From Actinoplanes lobatus (lineage in GTDB: Bacteria; Actinomycetota; Actinomycetes; Mycobacteriales; Micromonosporaceae), in the NCBI RefSeq assembly GCF_014205215.1, contig NZ_JACHNC010000001.1:3291001-3355000 (forward strand): DNA of 64,000 nucleotides, read 5' to 3'. A model generated the notes under the pieces. The model was not told where the DNA came from. It did no database searches and saw only the letters and a list, made by a program, of their open reading frames with translations. Position 1 is the stretch's first letter. Each line of letters begins with the position of its first letter. Shown here in pieces: positions 7,788 to 15,865 of this stretch. A program made the translations under genes and the position numbers.

Positions 7788-10601
7788 ATGAGAAGCCGTA
7801 ACTGGTCGATCCGTTCGAAGATCATCGCGATGGTCGCGGTGCCGCTGTCCGCGGTGCTGGCCCTCTGGATCTTCGCGACCTCGGTGACCGCGGGACCCGC
7901 CAACCATCTGCTCGACGCCCGCGAGTCGGTTCTCACGCTCGGCGACCCGGGGATGCGGCTGATCGGCCAGTTGCAGCGCGAACGCCACTACTCCGCCATC
8001 TACCAGGCCACCACCCGTCCGTCGAGGACCGAACTGGCCCAGGAGCGGGTGATGACCGACCGGCTGGTCGGCGAGGTGCGGACCGCCGCCCGGAAGGCGG
8101 ACGCCAGCGAGGACGTCACCACCCGCGTCGACGCCCTGCTCGTCGAGCTGGACAAGCTCGGCCAGATCCGCCGGGAGGTCGACGACCGGAAGACCAGCTA
8201 CTTCTACACCGCGCAGGACTTCGACCGGATCATCGAGGCCGCGTTCGAGGTCTCCCGGTCGGCGGCCGTCTTCTTCCACGATCGTGTCGACCGCGAGGTC
8301 CGTGGCCTGATCAGCGCCTTCCGCGGCCTGGAGTACATGAGCCGGATCGACGCCCTGCTGGCCGGCGCCAACGCCGAGGGGCGGATCGACGCCAAGACCC
8401 GGGAAACCCTGATCCTGTACGTCGGGACCTCCCGCTACCTGATCAACGCCGGTGTCGCGGACATGCCCGAGCGGGCCAAGGGCGACTACTCCCGGCTGAT
8501 CACCCACCCCAGCTTCGTCAAGATCGACGAGCTGACCAACGCGCTGCTCGCCGAGCGTTACGCCGGCGGTCCGCCCCCGGTGAACGGCGTGACCTGGCAG
8601 GCCGAGTACGACTTCGTGTCCCAGGAGATGCGCGACTTCACCATGCGGGTGGTCGACGACGTGGCCGAGGACGCCACGCCGTACGCCATCGACATCATCG
8701 GCAAACTGGCGGTCGGCGCCCTGCTCGGCCTGGTCGCGCTGGGCGCGTCGATCTACGTCTCGGTCCGTCTCGGCCGCTCGATCGTGGGCCGCCTGATCCG
8801 GCTCCGCCGGGACGCGCTGGAACTGGCCTCGGAACGCCTGCCCTCGGTGGTCCGGCGGCTGCAGCGCGGCGAGATCGTCGACGTCGGGGTGGAGACACCC
8901 CCGCTGGAGTACGGGCTCGACGAGATCGGCCAGCTGGGCCACGCGTTCAACGACGTTCAGCGTACGGCCGTGCAGTCCGCGGTCGAGGAGGCGAACGTCC
9001 GGCGCGGCATCAACGAGGTGTTCCTCAACATCGCCCGGCGTTCGCAGACGCTGCTGCACCGTCAGCTCTCGCTGCTCGACCGGATGGAGCGCCGGGAGAC
9101 CGATCCGCAGGAGCTGGAGGACCTCTACCGGGTCGACCACCTGGCCACCCGGATGCGGCGGCACGCCGAGGACCTGGTCATCCTGGCCGGCGCGGCGCCC
9201 GGCCGGGGCTGGCGCAACCCGGTCCCGGTGGTCGACGTGGTCCGTGGCGCGATCAGTGAGGTGGAGGACTACAAGCGGGTCGACATCCGCTCGATCCCGA
9301 CGGCCGCTCTGTTCGGCCGCGCGGTCGGGGACGTGATCCACCTGCTCGCCGAGTTGATCGAGAACGCCGCCTCCTACTCGCCGCCGCACACCCGGGTCCA
9401 GGTCATCGGCCAGTTGCTGCCGAACGGGTACGCCGTCGAGATCGAGGACCGCGGCCTGGGCATGTCGCCCGAGGCGCTGGAACAGACCAACCGCCGCCTC
9501 GCCGAGCCACCGGACTTCGACCCGGCGGACAGCGCCCGGCTCGGCCTGTTCGTGGTGGCCCAGCTCGCGAACCGGCACGGTATCCGGGTGTCGCTGCGCG
9601 CGTCGGCGTACGGCGGGGTGACCGCCGTGGCGCTGATCCCCGGCGACCTGGTGACCGGCGGACCGGGCGGTGGGCGCCCGTCCAACGGCTCCACCCCCGG
9701 CCCGCTGGTCGGCACCGGCACCGAGGACCCGTCCCGGTCGCTCGCGGCACTCCAGTGGCAGGACAGCGGCGAGCTGAAGCAGATCACCACCTCCGGTCGC
9801 CGGGCCGCCGTCGGGGACGAGAAGCCGGCGCGCGACGGCGTCACCGTGAACGGGCACCACCGGGCGGCCGCCGAGCTCACCGGGCCGGCAGCGAGCACGG
9901 TCGCGGCGGAGTTGAGCGCCGAGGGCCTGGTGCAGCGCAGGCGCACCCGGAAGCAGACCACCCCACCGCCGGCCGCCCCGCCCACCGACGTCGCGGACCA
10001 GACGATCGACCTGTCGGTACTGGACGAGCTGGCCGCCGGACTGCCGGCCGCGCCCCGGGCGGTGCCCCGCAACTCGGGGCCGCCGGCTCTCGACGCGCCG
10101 CCCGCCTCGGACGTCCCTGATCTCGGAGTGTCCGATCTCGAGGCGCCGGCTTTCGAGGCGCCGGATCCCGACGCTCCGTCGACTGAGGACGTCGAGGCGA
10201 CCGTACCCCTGCCGGACCTGTCCGGCGGCGCGACCGGCGACGACGGGCTGCCCCGCCGGGTCCGTCAGGCGAGCCTGGCACCGCAGTTGCGCCAGGCGCC
10301 GCCGGCTGAGGAGCCGCCGGCCACCGCACCGGCTCGCAGCGCCGAGCAGGCTCGTACGCTGATGAGCGCACTACAGCTCGGTACCACCCGCGGCCGCGTC
10401 GACGCGGCCCGCGCCGAATCGGCCGCCGGACACGCCGAGGCTCCCAGCGATGTGACGCCCGACGATGCGGCTACCGTCAGTCTCCCGGCCCTCCCGACGG
10501 CCGGGGAGAACGAGAACGCACCATCCGGGCCGGAGGTCGGCGTGAGCGGCGACCACGCCGAAGGTCCCGGGGAGAACCTCTTGCTGGAGAAGGACGCATA
10601 A
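7788..10601 (+). CDS. cvnA: Conservon sensor histidine kinase with nitrate-sensing-like extracellular domain (CvnA)
   Basis: A 937-aa membrane kinase. A first transmembrane helix (about 10-32) and a second (about 306-325) flank a helical extracellular domain of the NIT (nitrate/nitrite-sensing) type. A HAMP-like segment, a dimerisation region (about 420-480) and an HATPase domain follow, with N-box ELIENAASYSPPHT (near 521) and G-box EDRGLGM (near 554). The last 300 residues are disordered and Pro/Ala/Asp-rich. The gene order kinase, roadblock, DUF742, GTPase defines an actinobacterial conservon, proposed to work as a membrane-associated G-protein-like switch. I chose the ATG at 7788 (GGGCGGAG upstream); a GTG at 7692 is the alternative. 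The next gene starts on the base after the stop. Confidence 0.93.
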   Translation: MRSRNWSIRSKIIAMVAVPLSAVLALWIFATSVTAGPANHLLDARESVLTLGDPGMRLIGQLQRERHYSAIYQATTRPSRTELAQERVMTDRLVGEVRTAARKADASEDVTTRVDALLVELDKLGQIRREVDDRKTSYFYTAQDFDRIIEAAFEVSRSAAVFFHDRVDREVRGLISAFRGLEYMSRIDALLAGANAEGRIDAKTRETLILYVGTSRYLINAGVADMPERAKGDYSRLITHPSFVKIDELTNALLAERYAGGPPPVNGVTWQAEYDFVSQEMRDFTMRVVDDVAEDATPYAIDIIGKLAVGALLGLVALGASIYVSVRLGRSIVGRLIRLRRDALELASERLPSVVRRLQRGEIVDVGVETPPLEYGLDEIGQLGHAFNDVQRTAVQSAVEEANVRRGINEVFLNIARRSQTLLHRQLSLLDRMERRETDPQELEDLYRVDHLATRMRRHAEDLVILAGAAPGRGWRNPVPVVDVVRGAISEVEDYKRVDIRSIPTAALFGRAVGDVIHLLAELIENAASYSPPHTRVQVIGQLLPNGYAVEIEDRGLGMSPEALEQTNRRLAEPPDFDPADSARLGLFVVAQLANRHGIRVSLRASAYGGVTAVALIPGDLVTGGPGGGRPSNGSTPGPLVGTGTEDPSRSLAALQWQDSGELKQITTSGRRAAVGDEKPARDGVTVNGHHRAAAELTGPAASTVAAELSAEGLVQRRRTRKQTTPPPAAPPTDVADQTIDLSVLDELAAGLPAAPRAVPRNSGPPALDAPPASDVPDLGVSDLEAPAFEAPDPDAPSTEDVEATVPLPDLSGGATGDDGLPRRVRQASLAPQLRQAPPAEEPPATAPARSAEQARTLMSALQLGTTRGRVDAARAESAAGHAEAPSDVTPDDAATVSLPALPTAGENENAPSGPEVGVSGDHAEGPGENLLLEKDA

Positions 10602-11021
10602 GTGGCACAGACGAAGCAGAGCGCGAATCTCACCTGGCTCCTCGACGACCTGGTCGAGCGGGTGCCAACCGCGCAGCAGGCGGTGGTGCTCTCGGCCGAC
10701 GGGCTGATGATGGGAGCCTCCGCGGCGATGAGCCGGGAGGACGCGGAGCACCTGTCGGCCATGGCGGCCGGCTTCCAGAGCCTGGCCAAGGGGGCGAGCC
10801 GGCATTTCCGGGCCGGTCAGGTCCGGCAGACGGTGGTGGAGATGGAGGAGGCCTTCCTCTTCGTCACGGCCGCGGGGCAGGGCGCCTGCCTGGCCGTGCT
10901 GGCCTCCGCCGACGCCGACCTGGGCCTGATCGCCTACGAGATGGCCATGCTGGTCACCCGGGTGGGCCAGACCATGGCCGCCCCTGAGCGGTCGGTGCTG
11001 ACGCCGTCCGACGTCCTCTGA
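10602..11021 (+). CDS. cvnB: Conservon roadblock/LC7-domain protein (CvnB)
   Basis: A 139-aa roadblock/LC7 protein of the MglB type. Typical features are LTWLLDDLVERVPTAQQAVV, DGLMMGASAAMSR and an EEAFLFVTAAGQGACLAVL strand-turn-strand. By analogy with MglB-MglA, it should act on the small GTPase encoded two genes downstream, perhaps as a GTPase-activating partner linking it to the kinase. The GTG start follows the kinase stop with no spacing, indicating tight co-translation. Confidence 0.93.
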   Translation: MAQTKQSANLTWLLDDLVERVPTAQQAVVLSADGLMMGASAAMSREDAEHLSAMAAGFQSLAKGASRHFRAGQVRQTVVEMEEAFLFVTAAGQGACLAVLASADADLGLIAYEMAMLVTRVGQTMAAPERSVLTPSDVL

Positions 11022-11031
11022 GCAGCCGCGT

Positions 11032-11397
11032 GTGACTCACGACTGGCTGGACAACGACGCGGGCCCGGTGGTGCGTCCCTATGCGATGACCCAGGGACGC
11101 GTCGCTCCGGTTGACTGTGACTTCGACCTGGTGGCGTTCGTCGTGGCGACCGTGCCCGACATGCCGCCCGGTCAGCACCTGCAGCCGGAGCACCATGCCA
11201 TCGTGGCCGCGGCCTGGGAGCCGATCTCCGTGGTCGAGCTGGCCTCTCAACTGGATCTGGCACTCGGTGTGATCCGGGTGTTACTCGGTGATCTACGCTC
11301 AGCGGGTCTCATCTCGCTGTACGAACCCCCGGCTGCGTCGCAGCCGCACGACGTCGACGTACTCAAGGCGGTTGTCAATGGACTCCGTGCGCTCTGA
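11032..11397 (+). CDS. cvnC: Conservon DUF742 winged-helix-like protein (CvnC)
   Basis: A 121-aa DUF742 protein, the third conservon component. VVRPYAMTQGRVAP opens the domain, and a winged-helix-like fold follows (ISVVELASQLDLALGVIRVLL, DLRSAGLISLYEP). Its biochemical role is not established; it may bridge kinase and GTPase. It starts at GTG 11032, 10 bp after cvnB, and its end overlaps cvnD by 20 bp. Codon 84 (11281-11283) is a TTA leucine codon, rare in genomes of this GC content and often linked to tRNA-Leu(UUA) (bldA) control. Confidence 0.92.
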   Translation: MTHDWLDNDAGPVVRPYAMTQGRVAPVDCDFDLVAFVVATVPDMPPGQHLQPEHHAIVAAAWEPISVVELASQLDLALGVIRVLLGDLRSAGLISLYEPPAASQPHDVDVLKAVVNGLRAL

Positions 11398-11974
11398 CCG
11401 TAACGGTTCTTCGCGCATCCCCGTCGCTCTCAAGATCCTCATCGCCGGTGGGTTCGGCGCGGGCAAGACCACCATGGTCGGGTCGGTCAGTGAGATCCGC
11501 CCGTTGCAGACCGAGGAGGTCCTCACCGGGGTGGAGGGGGCCGACGACATCTCCGGTGTGGAGGGTAAGACCACCACCACGGTCACCATGGACTTCGGTC
11601 GGATCACCATCACCGAGGACCTCCAGCTCTACCTGTTCGGCACGCCCGGCCAGGACCGGTTCTGGTTCCTGTGGGACGAGCTGTCCCAGGGTGCGCTCGG
11701 CGCGGTGGTGCTGGCCGACACCCGGCGGCTGGCCGACTGCTTCCCGTCGATCGACTACTTCGAGCAGCGGGGCACCCCGTTCGTGGTGGCGGTGAACTGC
11801 TTCGACGAGCAGCACCGGTTCGCCCCGGAGGCGGTGGCCCGGGCCCTCGACCTGGACCCGGGTGTCCCGGTGGTCCTCTTCGACGCCCGCGACCAGGTGG
11901 CCGCCCGCAACGTGCTGATCGAGCTGGTGGAGTACGTGGCCCGCCGTCAGCTGACGGCCACGGCCCGCCGTTAG
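11378..11974 (+). CDS. cvnD: Conservon ATP/GTP-binding protein, Ras-like GTPase (CvnD)
   Basis: A 198-aa MglA-like small GTPase. The P-loop is GGFGAGKTTMVG, the switch-II-like motif is LFGTPGQDRFWFLWDEL, and the guanine-specificity region reads VAVNCFDE. In MglA-type proteins GTP hydrolysis switches partner binding, and here the CvnB roadblock protein is the obvious partner. I chose the ATG at 11378, inside the end of cvnC, because the longer frame upstream is only cvnC sequence in another frame. The stop overlaps the stop of the convergent regulator gene by 4 bp. Confidence 0.94.
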   Translation: MDSVRSDRNGSSRIPVALKILIAGGFGAGKTTMVGSVSEIRPLQTEEVLTGVEGADDISGVEGKTTTTVTMDFGRITITEDLQLYLFGTPGQDRFWFLWDELSQGALGAVVLADTRRLADCFPSIDYFEQRGTPFVVAVNCFDEQHRFAPEAVARALDLDPGVPVVLFDARDQVAARNVLIELVEYVARRQLTATARR

Positions 11975-13605
11975 CGGATCGCGGAGGGCGGGGCGACCTG
12001 CCCGGGCGGGACGCAGATCAGCCACGGCTGGATCCGGCGCAGTGTCCGGTCGGTCAGCAGGCCTCGCCGGGCCAGGTCCTCCGGGCTCTGGTAGGGCCCG
12101 TGCTCGTACCGGTCGAGGGCGATCCGGTGCGCCTCGATCGGGCTGACGCCGCGCAACCGGGCGATCTCCTGCGGTGGCACGTGGTTCAGGTCGACCAGTC
12201 CACCGTCGTCGAAGGAACGCAGCAGATCGGGCCGCCCGATCCCGGCCTGCCGGGCGCCGTCCGGGTGGATCGCCGCGAACTGCCGGGCCAGTTGCCGCCG
12301 GGTGCGGGCGCCCCGGTTGTCGCCGGGATGGCAGGCGAGGATCGCGCCGTGCACCGCGGCGACCGGGATGATCAGGAACATCAGCGTGAACCCGACGTCC
12401 TCGGCCGCGCTGGTGGTCTCGCTCTCCAGGTCGCTCGGGTCGATCGCCAGGAAGAAGATCGCCGTGAGGTACGCGGTCACGTAGAACACCGCCGTGAGCA
12501 CGTCCCGCAGGGTGCGCCGCTGGAACGCCGCGTAGACGAAGTAGGCCCAGCTGGCCATCGAGCACGTGACCACCGGCAGGACCCCGGCCACCACGGCCTC
12601 GACCACCGGGATGCCGGTCCGGCGCGGGGACATCAGGTGTCCCGGCATCACGGCCGGCGGCGGCCACGCGGGGGCCGGCGGCTGGTGCGGGATCGCGGGC
12701 GCGTACGGCGCCGGTGACCACGGCTGCACCGACACCGGATCGGCGGCCGGCGGCGGCGGGGGTGGTGGTGGCGCCGGGGACGACGGCGGTGGCGTCGGCT
12801 CGGCGCGGTCGGCCCACGGGTCGACCGGTTCGGCGTAGAACGGCTCGTTGCGCAGGATCCGCCGGTGCGTCTCCTGGAGCCGCTCGCCGGGTTCGGCGCC
12901 CAGCTCGTCCAGAAAGTACTCCCGGGCGTCCCGGAACGCGGCCAGCGCCTCGGCCTGCCGCCCGCTGCGGTACAGCGCGATCATCAGCTGTGCCCGCAGG
13001 CCCTCGCGCAGCGGGAACTCCTGCACCAGACGGGACAGTTCGGAGACCAGGCCGGCGAACCCGCCCCGGGACAGTTCGATCTCGGCCCACAGCTCCCAGG
13101 CGCTGGCCCGCTCCTCGCTCAGCCGGAGCCGGGCCGCCTCGAAGACACCCCCGGTGAGGCCGCTGAGCGCCTCGCCACGCCACAGGTCGAGCGCGATCCG
13201 GGCCCGGCGGGCGGCCTCCTCGAGGTCGCCGCCACGCCGCTCCGCGTCGGCCCGGGCCAGTCCGGTCCGGAAGTCCTCGGTGTCCAGGGCGCCGGCGTGC
13301 AACACGTACCCACCGTCGGTCAGTGCGATCAGCTCGCCGGGGGTACGCGGTGAGCGGTCCGGATCGAGCACCCGGCGCAGGCCGGCCACGTACTTCTGCA
13401 CCACGTTGGTGCCGTTCTCCGGGGGGACGTCACCCCAGACCGCGTCCACGATGCGGTGGACCGGCACCGGCCTGCCTGGGCTGAGCAGCAGGACGGCCAG
13501 GACCGCGCGCTGCTTCGCCGGCCCCAGATCGAGCGGCGCGCCGTCCCGGATCGCGCGAACGGCACCCAGGATCTCGAACCGCAGCGGGTCGGTCGCCGGG
13601 TGCAT
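11971..13605 (-). CDS. SARP/BTAD-type transcriptional regulator with membrane segments and C-terminal helix-hairpin-helix
   Basis: A 544-aa protein of unusual architecture. Residues 5-100 form an OmpR-like DNA-binding domain (RFEILGAVRAIRDG, VVQKYVAGLRRVLD) and 105-253 a bacterial transcriptional activation domain, as in AfsR/SARP activators. A proline tract (270-320) follows, then three hydrophobic segments (about 333-360, 368-387, 405-425). The C-terminal 75 residues read VDLNHVPPQEIARLRGV ... SPEDLARRGLL, a ComEA/PsbU-like helix-hairpin-helix repeat. Odd membrane topology would place the two ends on opposite sides, unless one segment is re-entrant. It faces the conservon tail to tail. Start: ATG 13605; a GTG two codons upstream is equally possible. 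Confidence 0.85.
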   Translation of the reverse strand: MHPATDPLRFEILGAVRAIRDGAPLDLGPAKQRAVLAVLLLSPGRPVPVHRIVDAVWGDVPPENGTNVVQKYVAGLRRVLDPDRSPRTPGELIALTDGGYVLHAGALDTEDFRTGLARADAERRGGDLEEAARRARIALDLWRGEALSGLTGGVFEAARLRLSEERASAWELWAEIELSRGGFAGLVSELSRLVQEFPLREGLRAQLMIALYRSGRQAEALAAFRDAREYFLDELGAEPGERLQETHRRILRNEPFYAEPVDPWADRAEPTPPPSSPAPPPPPPPPAADPVSVQPWSPAPYAPAIPHQPPAPAWPPPAVMPGHLMSPRRTGIPVVEAVVAGVLPVVTCSMASWAYFVYAAFQRRTLRDVLTAVFYVTAYLTAIFFLAIDPSDLESETTSAAEDVGFTLMFLIIPVAAVHGAILACHPGDNRGARTRRQLARQFAAIHPDGARQAGIGRPDLLRSFDDGGLVDLNHVPPQEIARLRGVSPIEAHRIALDRYEHGPYQSPEDLARRGLLTDRTLRRIQPWLICVPPGQVAPPSAIR

Positions 13606-13752
13606 CGTCACCCCAGCACCCCCCTGTTGAGCAGCAGTTTTCCCCCATGGCAGCAAAACCGCAGCCGGCAGCAGCATAGCCGCAGCACATCGGCAGCCGT
13701 CTTCCGGAGGCTTCGTCCCATCAACCCCGCACGTTCGGAGAAAGACGAAGCG

Positions 13753-14532
13753 ATGAACGTTCTCACCAGGACAGCGAGCACCCTGTTGATCGTCGGCGTG
13801 ACGCTGACCGGCTGCGGCGTGGGCGAGGCCGTCGAGGAGACGGTCGCGCAGGTCTCCGCGGCCACCACTCTGGCCGAGGGTGTGCCGACCACCGAGTCCC
13901 CGGTGTTCCGCTACACCATCAAGGGCGGCCAGCAGCCGCTCTCCGGTGTGGTCGACGGCCCGCACAAGGCCCTCACCACCGAGGCCCAGGAGAAGATCCC
14001 GGACAGCGACATCACCCTGAGCATGAAGTTCCTGATCGTCGGCGACGAAGCCTGGACCAAGATCGCCTTCAAGAACGCGGGAGCGGACTCCGGTCTGCCG
14101 AAGCTGCCGAAGAAGTGGATGAAGCTGGACCAGAAGAAGCTCGCCGCGGACTCCGGCGAGGACTTCACCTACCAGGGTGAGTCCGACCCCGGCTACGTCA
14201 GCGACCTGCTGCGGGCCGCCGCGGACCTCAAGGAGACCGGCAAGGGCGTCTACGCCGGCACCACCGACCTGACCGGGTCCACCGAGGCCGAGATCGTCGA
14301 CGCCGACACCCTGGCCGCGCTGGGCGAGCAGGCCAAGACCGTGCCGCTGGAGCTGACCTTGGACGCCGAGGGCCGGATCACCAGGGCGCTCGTCAAGATC
14401 CCGGCGGCCGGCAAGGCCAAGGCCGCCACCTATGAGGTCGTCTACGACCAGTACGGCACCGTCGCCCCGGTGACCGCCCCGACCGACGGGGTGGCCGCTC
14501 CGGCCGACGTCTACGAGATGCTGAAGGGCTGA
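13753..14532 (+). CDS. Secreted lipoprotein, LppX/LprG-like beta fold suspected
   Basis: A 259-aa lipoprotein. The signal peptide ends in the lipobox LTGC (Cys21). The mature part alternates beta strands typical of LppX/LprAFG-type or related solute-binding lipoproteins: SPVFRYTIKGG, DITLSMKFLIVGDEAWTKI, LPKKWMKLDQ, a helix SDLLRAAADLKETGKG, then TLDAEGRITRALVKIP. Those families carry lipids or sense the envelope; that role is inferred only, and I see no binding residues. The ATG follows CGGAG with suitable spacing. It is divergent from the SARP-type gene, so the 147-bp gap likely holds both promoters. Confidence 0.75.
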   Translation: MNVLTRTASTLLIVGVTLTGCGVGEAVEETVAQVSAATTLAEGVPTTESPVFRYTIKGGQQPLSGVVDGPHKALTTEAQEKIPDSDITLSMKFLIVGDEAWTKIAFKNAGADSGLPKLPKKWMKLDQKKLAADSGEDFTYQGESDPGYVSDLLRAAADLKETGKGVYAGTTDLTGSTEAEIVDADTLAALGEQAKTVPLELTLDAEGRITRALVKIPAAGKAKAATYEVVYDQYGTVAPVTAPTDGVAAPADVYEMLKG

Positions 14533-14636
14533 CCCGCGGAACACCGCCGTCGGCAGCGCGGGCGACAACGGGGGTCCGCGCCGCCGCCGGCGGTGTGCTG
14601 CCGTGCGAAGACCCGGTTCTGTGGTGGGATCGGGGC

Positions 14637-15695
14637 ATGGGTTCCAGCGATGAATACGTCTTCGTCGGGTGCTACACCGGTGACAAGGGAGGTGAGGGTG
14701 ACGGCATCACGCTGCTGCGGCGTGACCCGGCGACCGGGGATCTGATCCGGCTCGGGCTGGCCGCGCGCACCCCGTCACCCTCCTTTCTGGCACAGCACCC
14801 CACACTCCCGGTCCTGTACGCCGTGAACGAGCTGGACCAGGGCAGCGTCTCGGCCTTCACGGTGGCCCCGGACTGCTCGCTGATCCCGCTGGCGGTCCGC
14901 CCGACCGGCGGCTCGGACCCTTGCCACCTGGCCGTCACGGCGGACGGCAGGCACCTCGTGGTGGCGAACTACTCGAGCGGCTCGGTGTCCGTACACCCTC
15001 TCGACGCCGAAGGCGCCCCCGGAGAGCGCAGCGATCTGCTCACGCTGACCGGCGGCGGGCCGGACGCGGAGCGTCAGGCCGGACCGCACGCCCACCAGGT
15101 GGTTCCGGAGAGCAACGGCCCCGGCGTGCTGATCTCCGACCTGGGCTCGGACCGGGTGTGGCGTTCCCGGCTGGACCCCAACTCGGGCCGGCTGAGCCTT
15201 CCGGAGCCCGCCGTGGAGGCGAAGCCGGGCACCGGCCCGCGGCACATGCTCCACTCGGCCGACGGCGCCCTGCTGGTGGTCGGCGAGCTGACCGGGAACC
15301 TTGCCTGGTACCGCCCGGCGGGTGGCCCCACGCTCGAATCGTGGGGCGAGACGCCGTCGAGTACGTCGTCCGGCGCGGTCTACCCGTCGGAGATCACGAT
15401 GGGCCGGGACGGCAGGTTCGTCTATGTGGCGAACCGGGGGCCGGACACCGTCTCGGTCTTCTCCTGGGACGGCGAGCAGGCCACGCTGGTCGCCGAGGTG
15501 CCCACCGGAGGGGTGTGGCCGAGGCACATGGTCCTGCTTGGAGATCACCTCTATGTAACCAATCAGCGTTCACACAGTGTGACCGTTTTCCGCATCGACC
15601 CGGACACCGGAATTCCCGGAATCCAAGGTGAACCGACCGGCGAACCGACGCCAACCTGCCTGCATCGCTGGAATCCGGTAGTGATCAGGTCATAG
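14637..15695 (+). CDS. Lactonase-family beta-propeller, 6-phosphogluconolactonase-like
   Basis: A 352-aa seven-bladed propeller of the Pgl/YbhE type (cycloisomerase 2 family). Blade signatures recur: YVFVGCYTG, PSFLAQHPTLPVLYAVNE, PCHLAVTADGRHLVVANYSSG, GPRHMLHSADGALLVVGEL, SEITMGRDGRFVYVANRG, WPRHMVLLGDHLYVTNQ. The family includes 6-phosphogluconolactonase of the pentose phosphate pathway and muconate cycloisomerase-like enzymes. The first is plausible but cannot be proven from this sequence. It has no signal peptide. It appears to be a single transcription unit; the start ATG has only a weak ribosome site. Confidence 0.85.
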   Translation: MGSSDEYVFVGCYTGDKGGEGDGITLLRRDPATGDLIRLGLAARTPSPSFLAQHPTLPVLYAVNELDQGSVSAFTVAPDCSLIPLAVRPTGGSDPCHLAVTADGRHLVVANYSSGSVSVHPLDAEGAPGERSDLLTLTGGGPDAERQAGPHAHQVVPESNGPGVLISDLGSDRVWRSRLDPNSGRLSLPEPAVEAKPGTGPRHMLHSADGALLVVGELTGNLAWYRPAGGPTLESWGETPSSTSSGAVYPSEITMGRDGRFVYVANRGPDTVSVFSWDGEQATLVAEVPTGGVWPRHMVLLGDHLYVTNQRSHSVTVFRIDPDTGIPGIQGEPTGEPTPTCLHRWNPVVIRS

Positions 15696-15865
15696 GTTAG
15701 ATCAGGCATTGCGGCGTGTCGGTGATTCCGTGGGACAAACCCGGCACGCCGCAGGTCAATCTCGATACCGATCGGAACGGCGCCAACACGCTCCGTGTTT
15801 TCTAGATCAGGAAGCGCCAATCCGAGTAATTTTCGTCCGAACGTATATGGCATTCAGCTTCGGAC

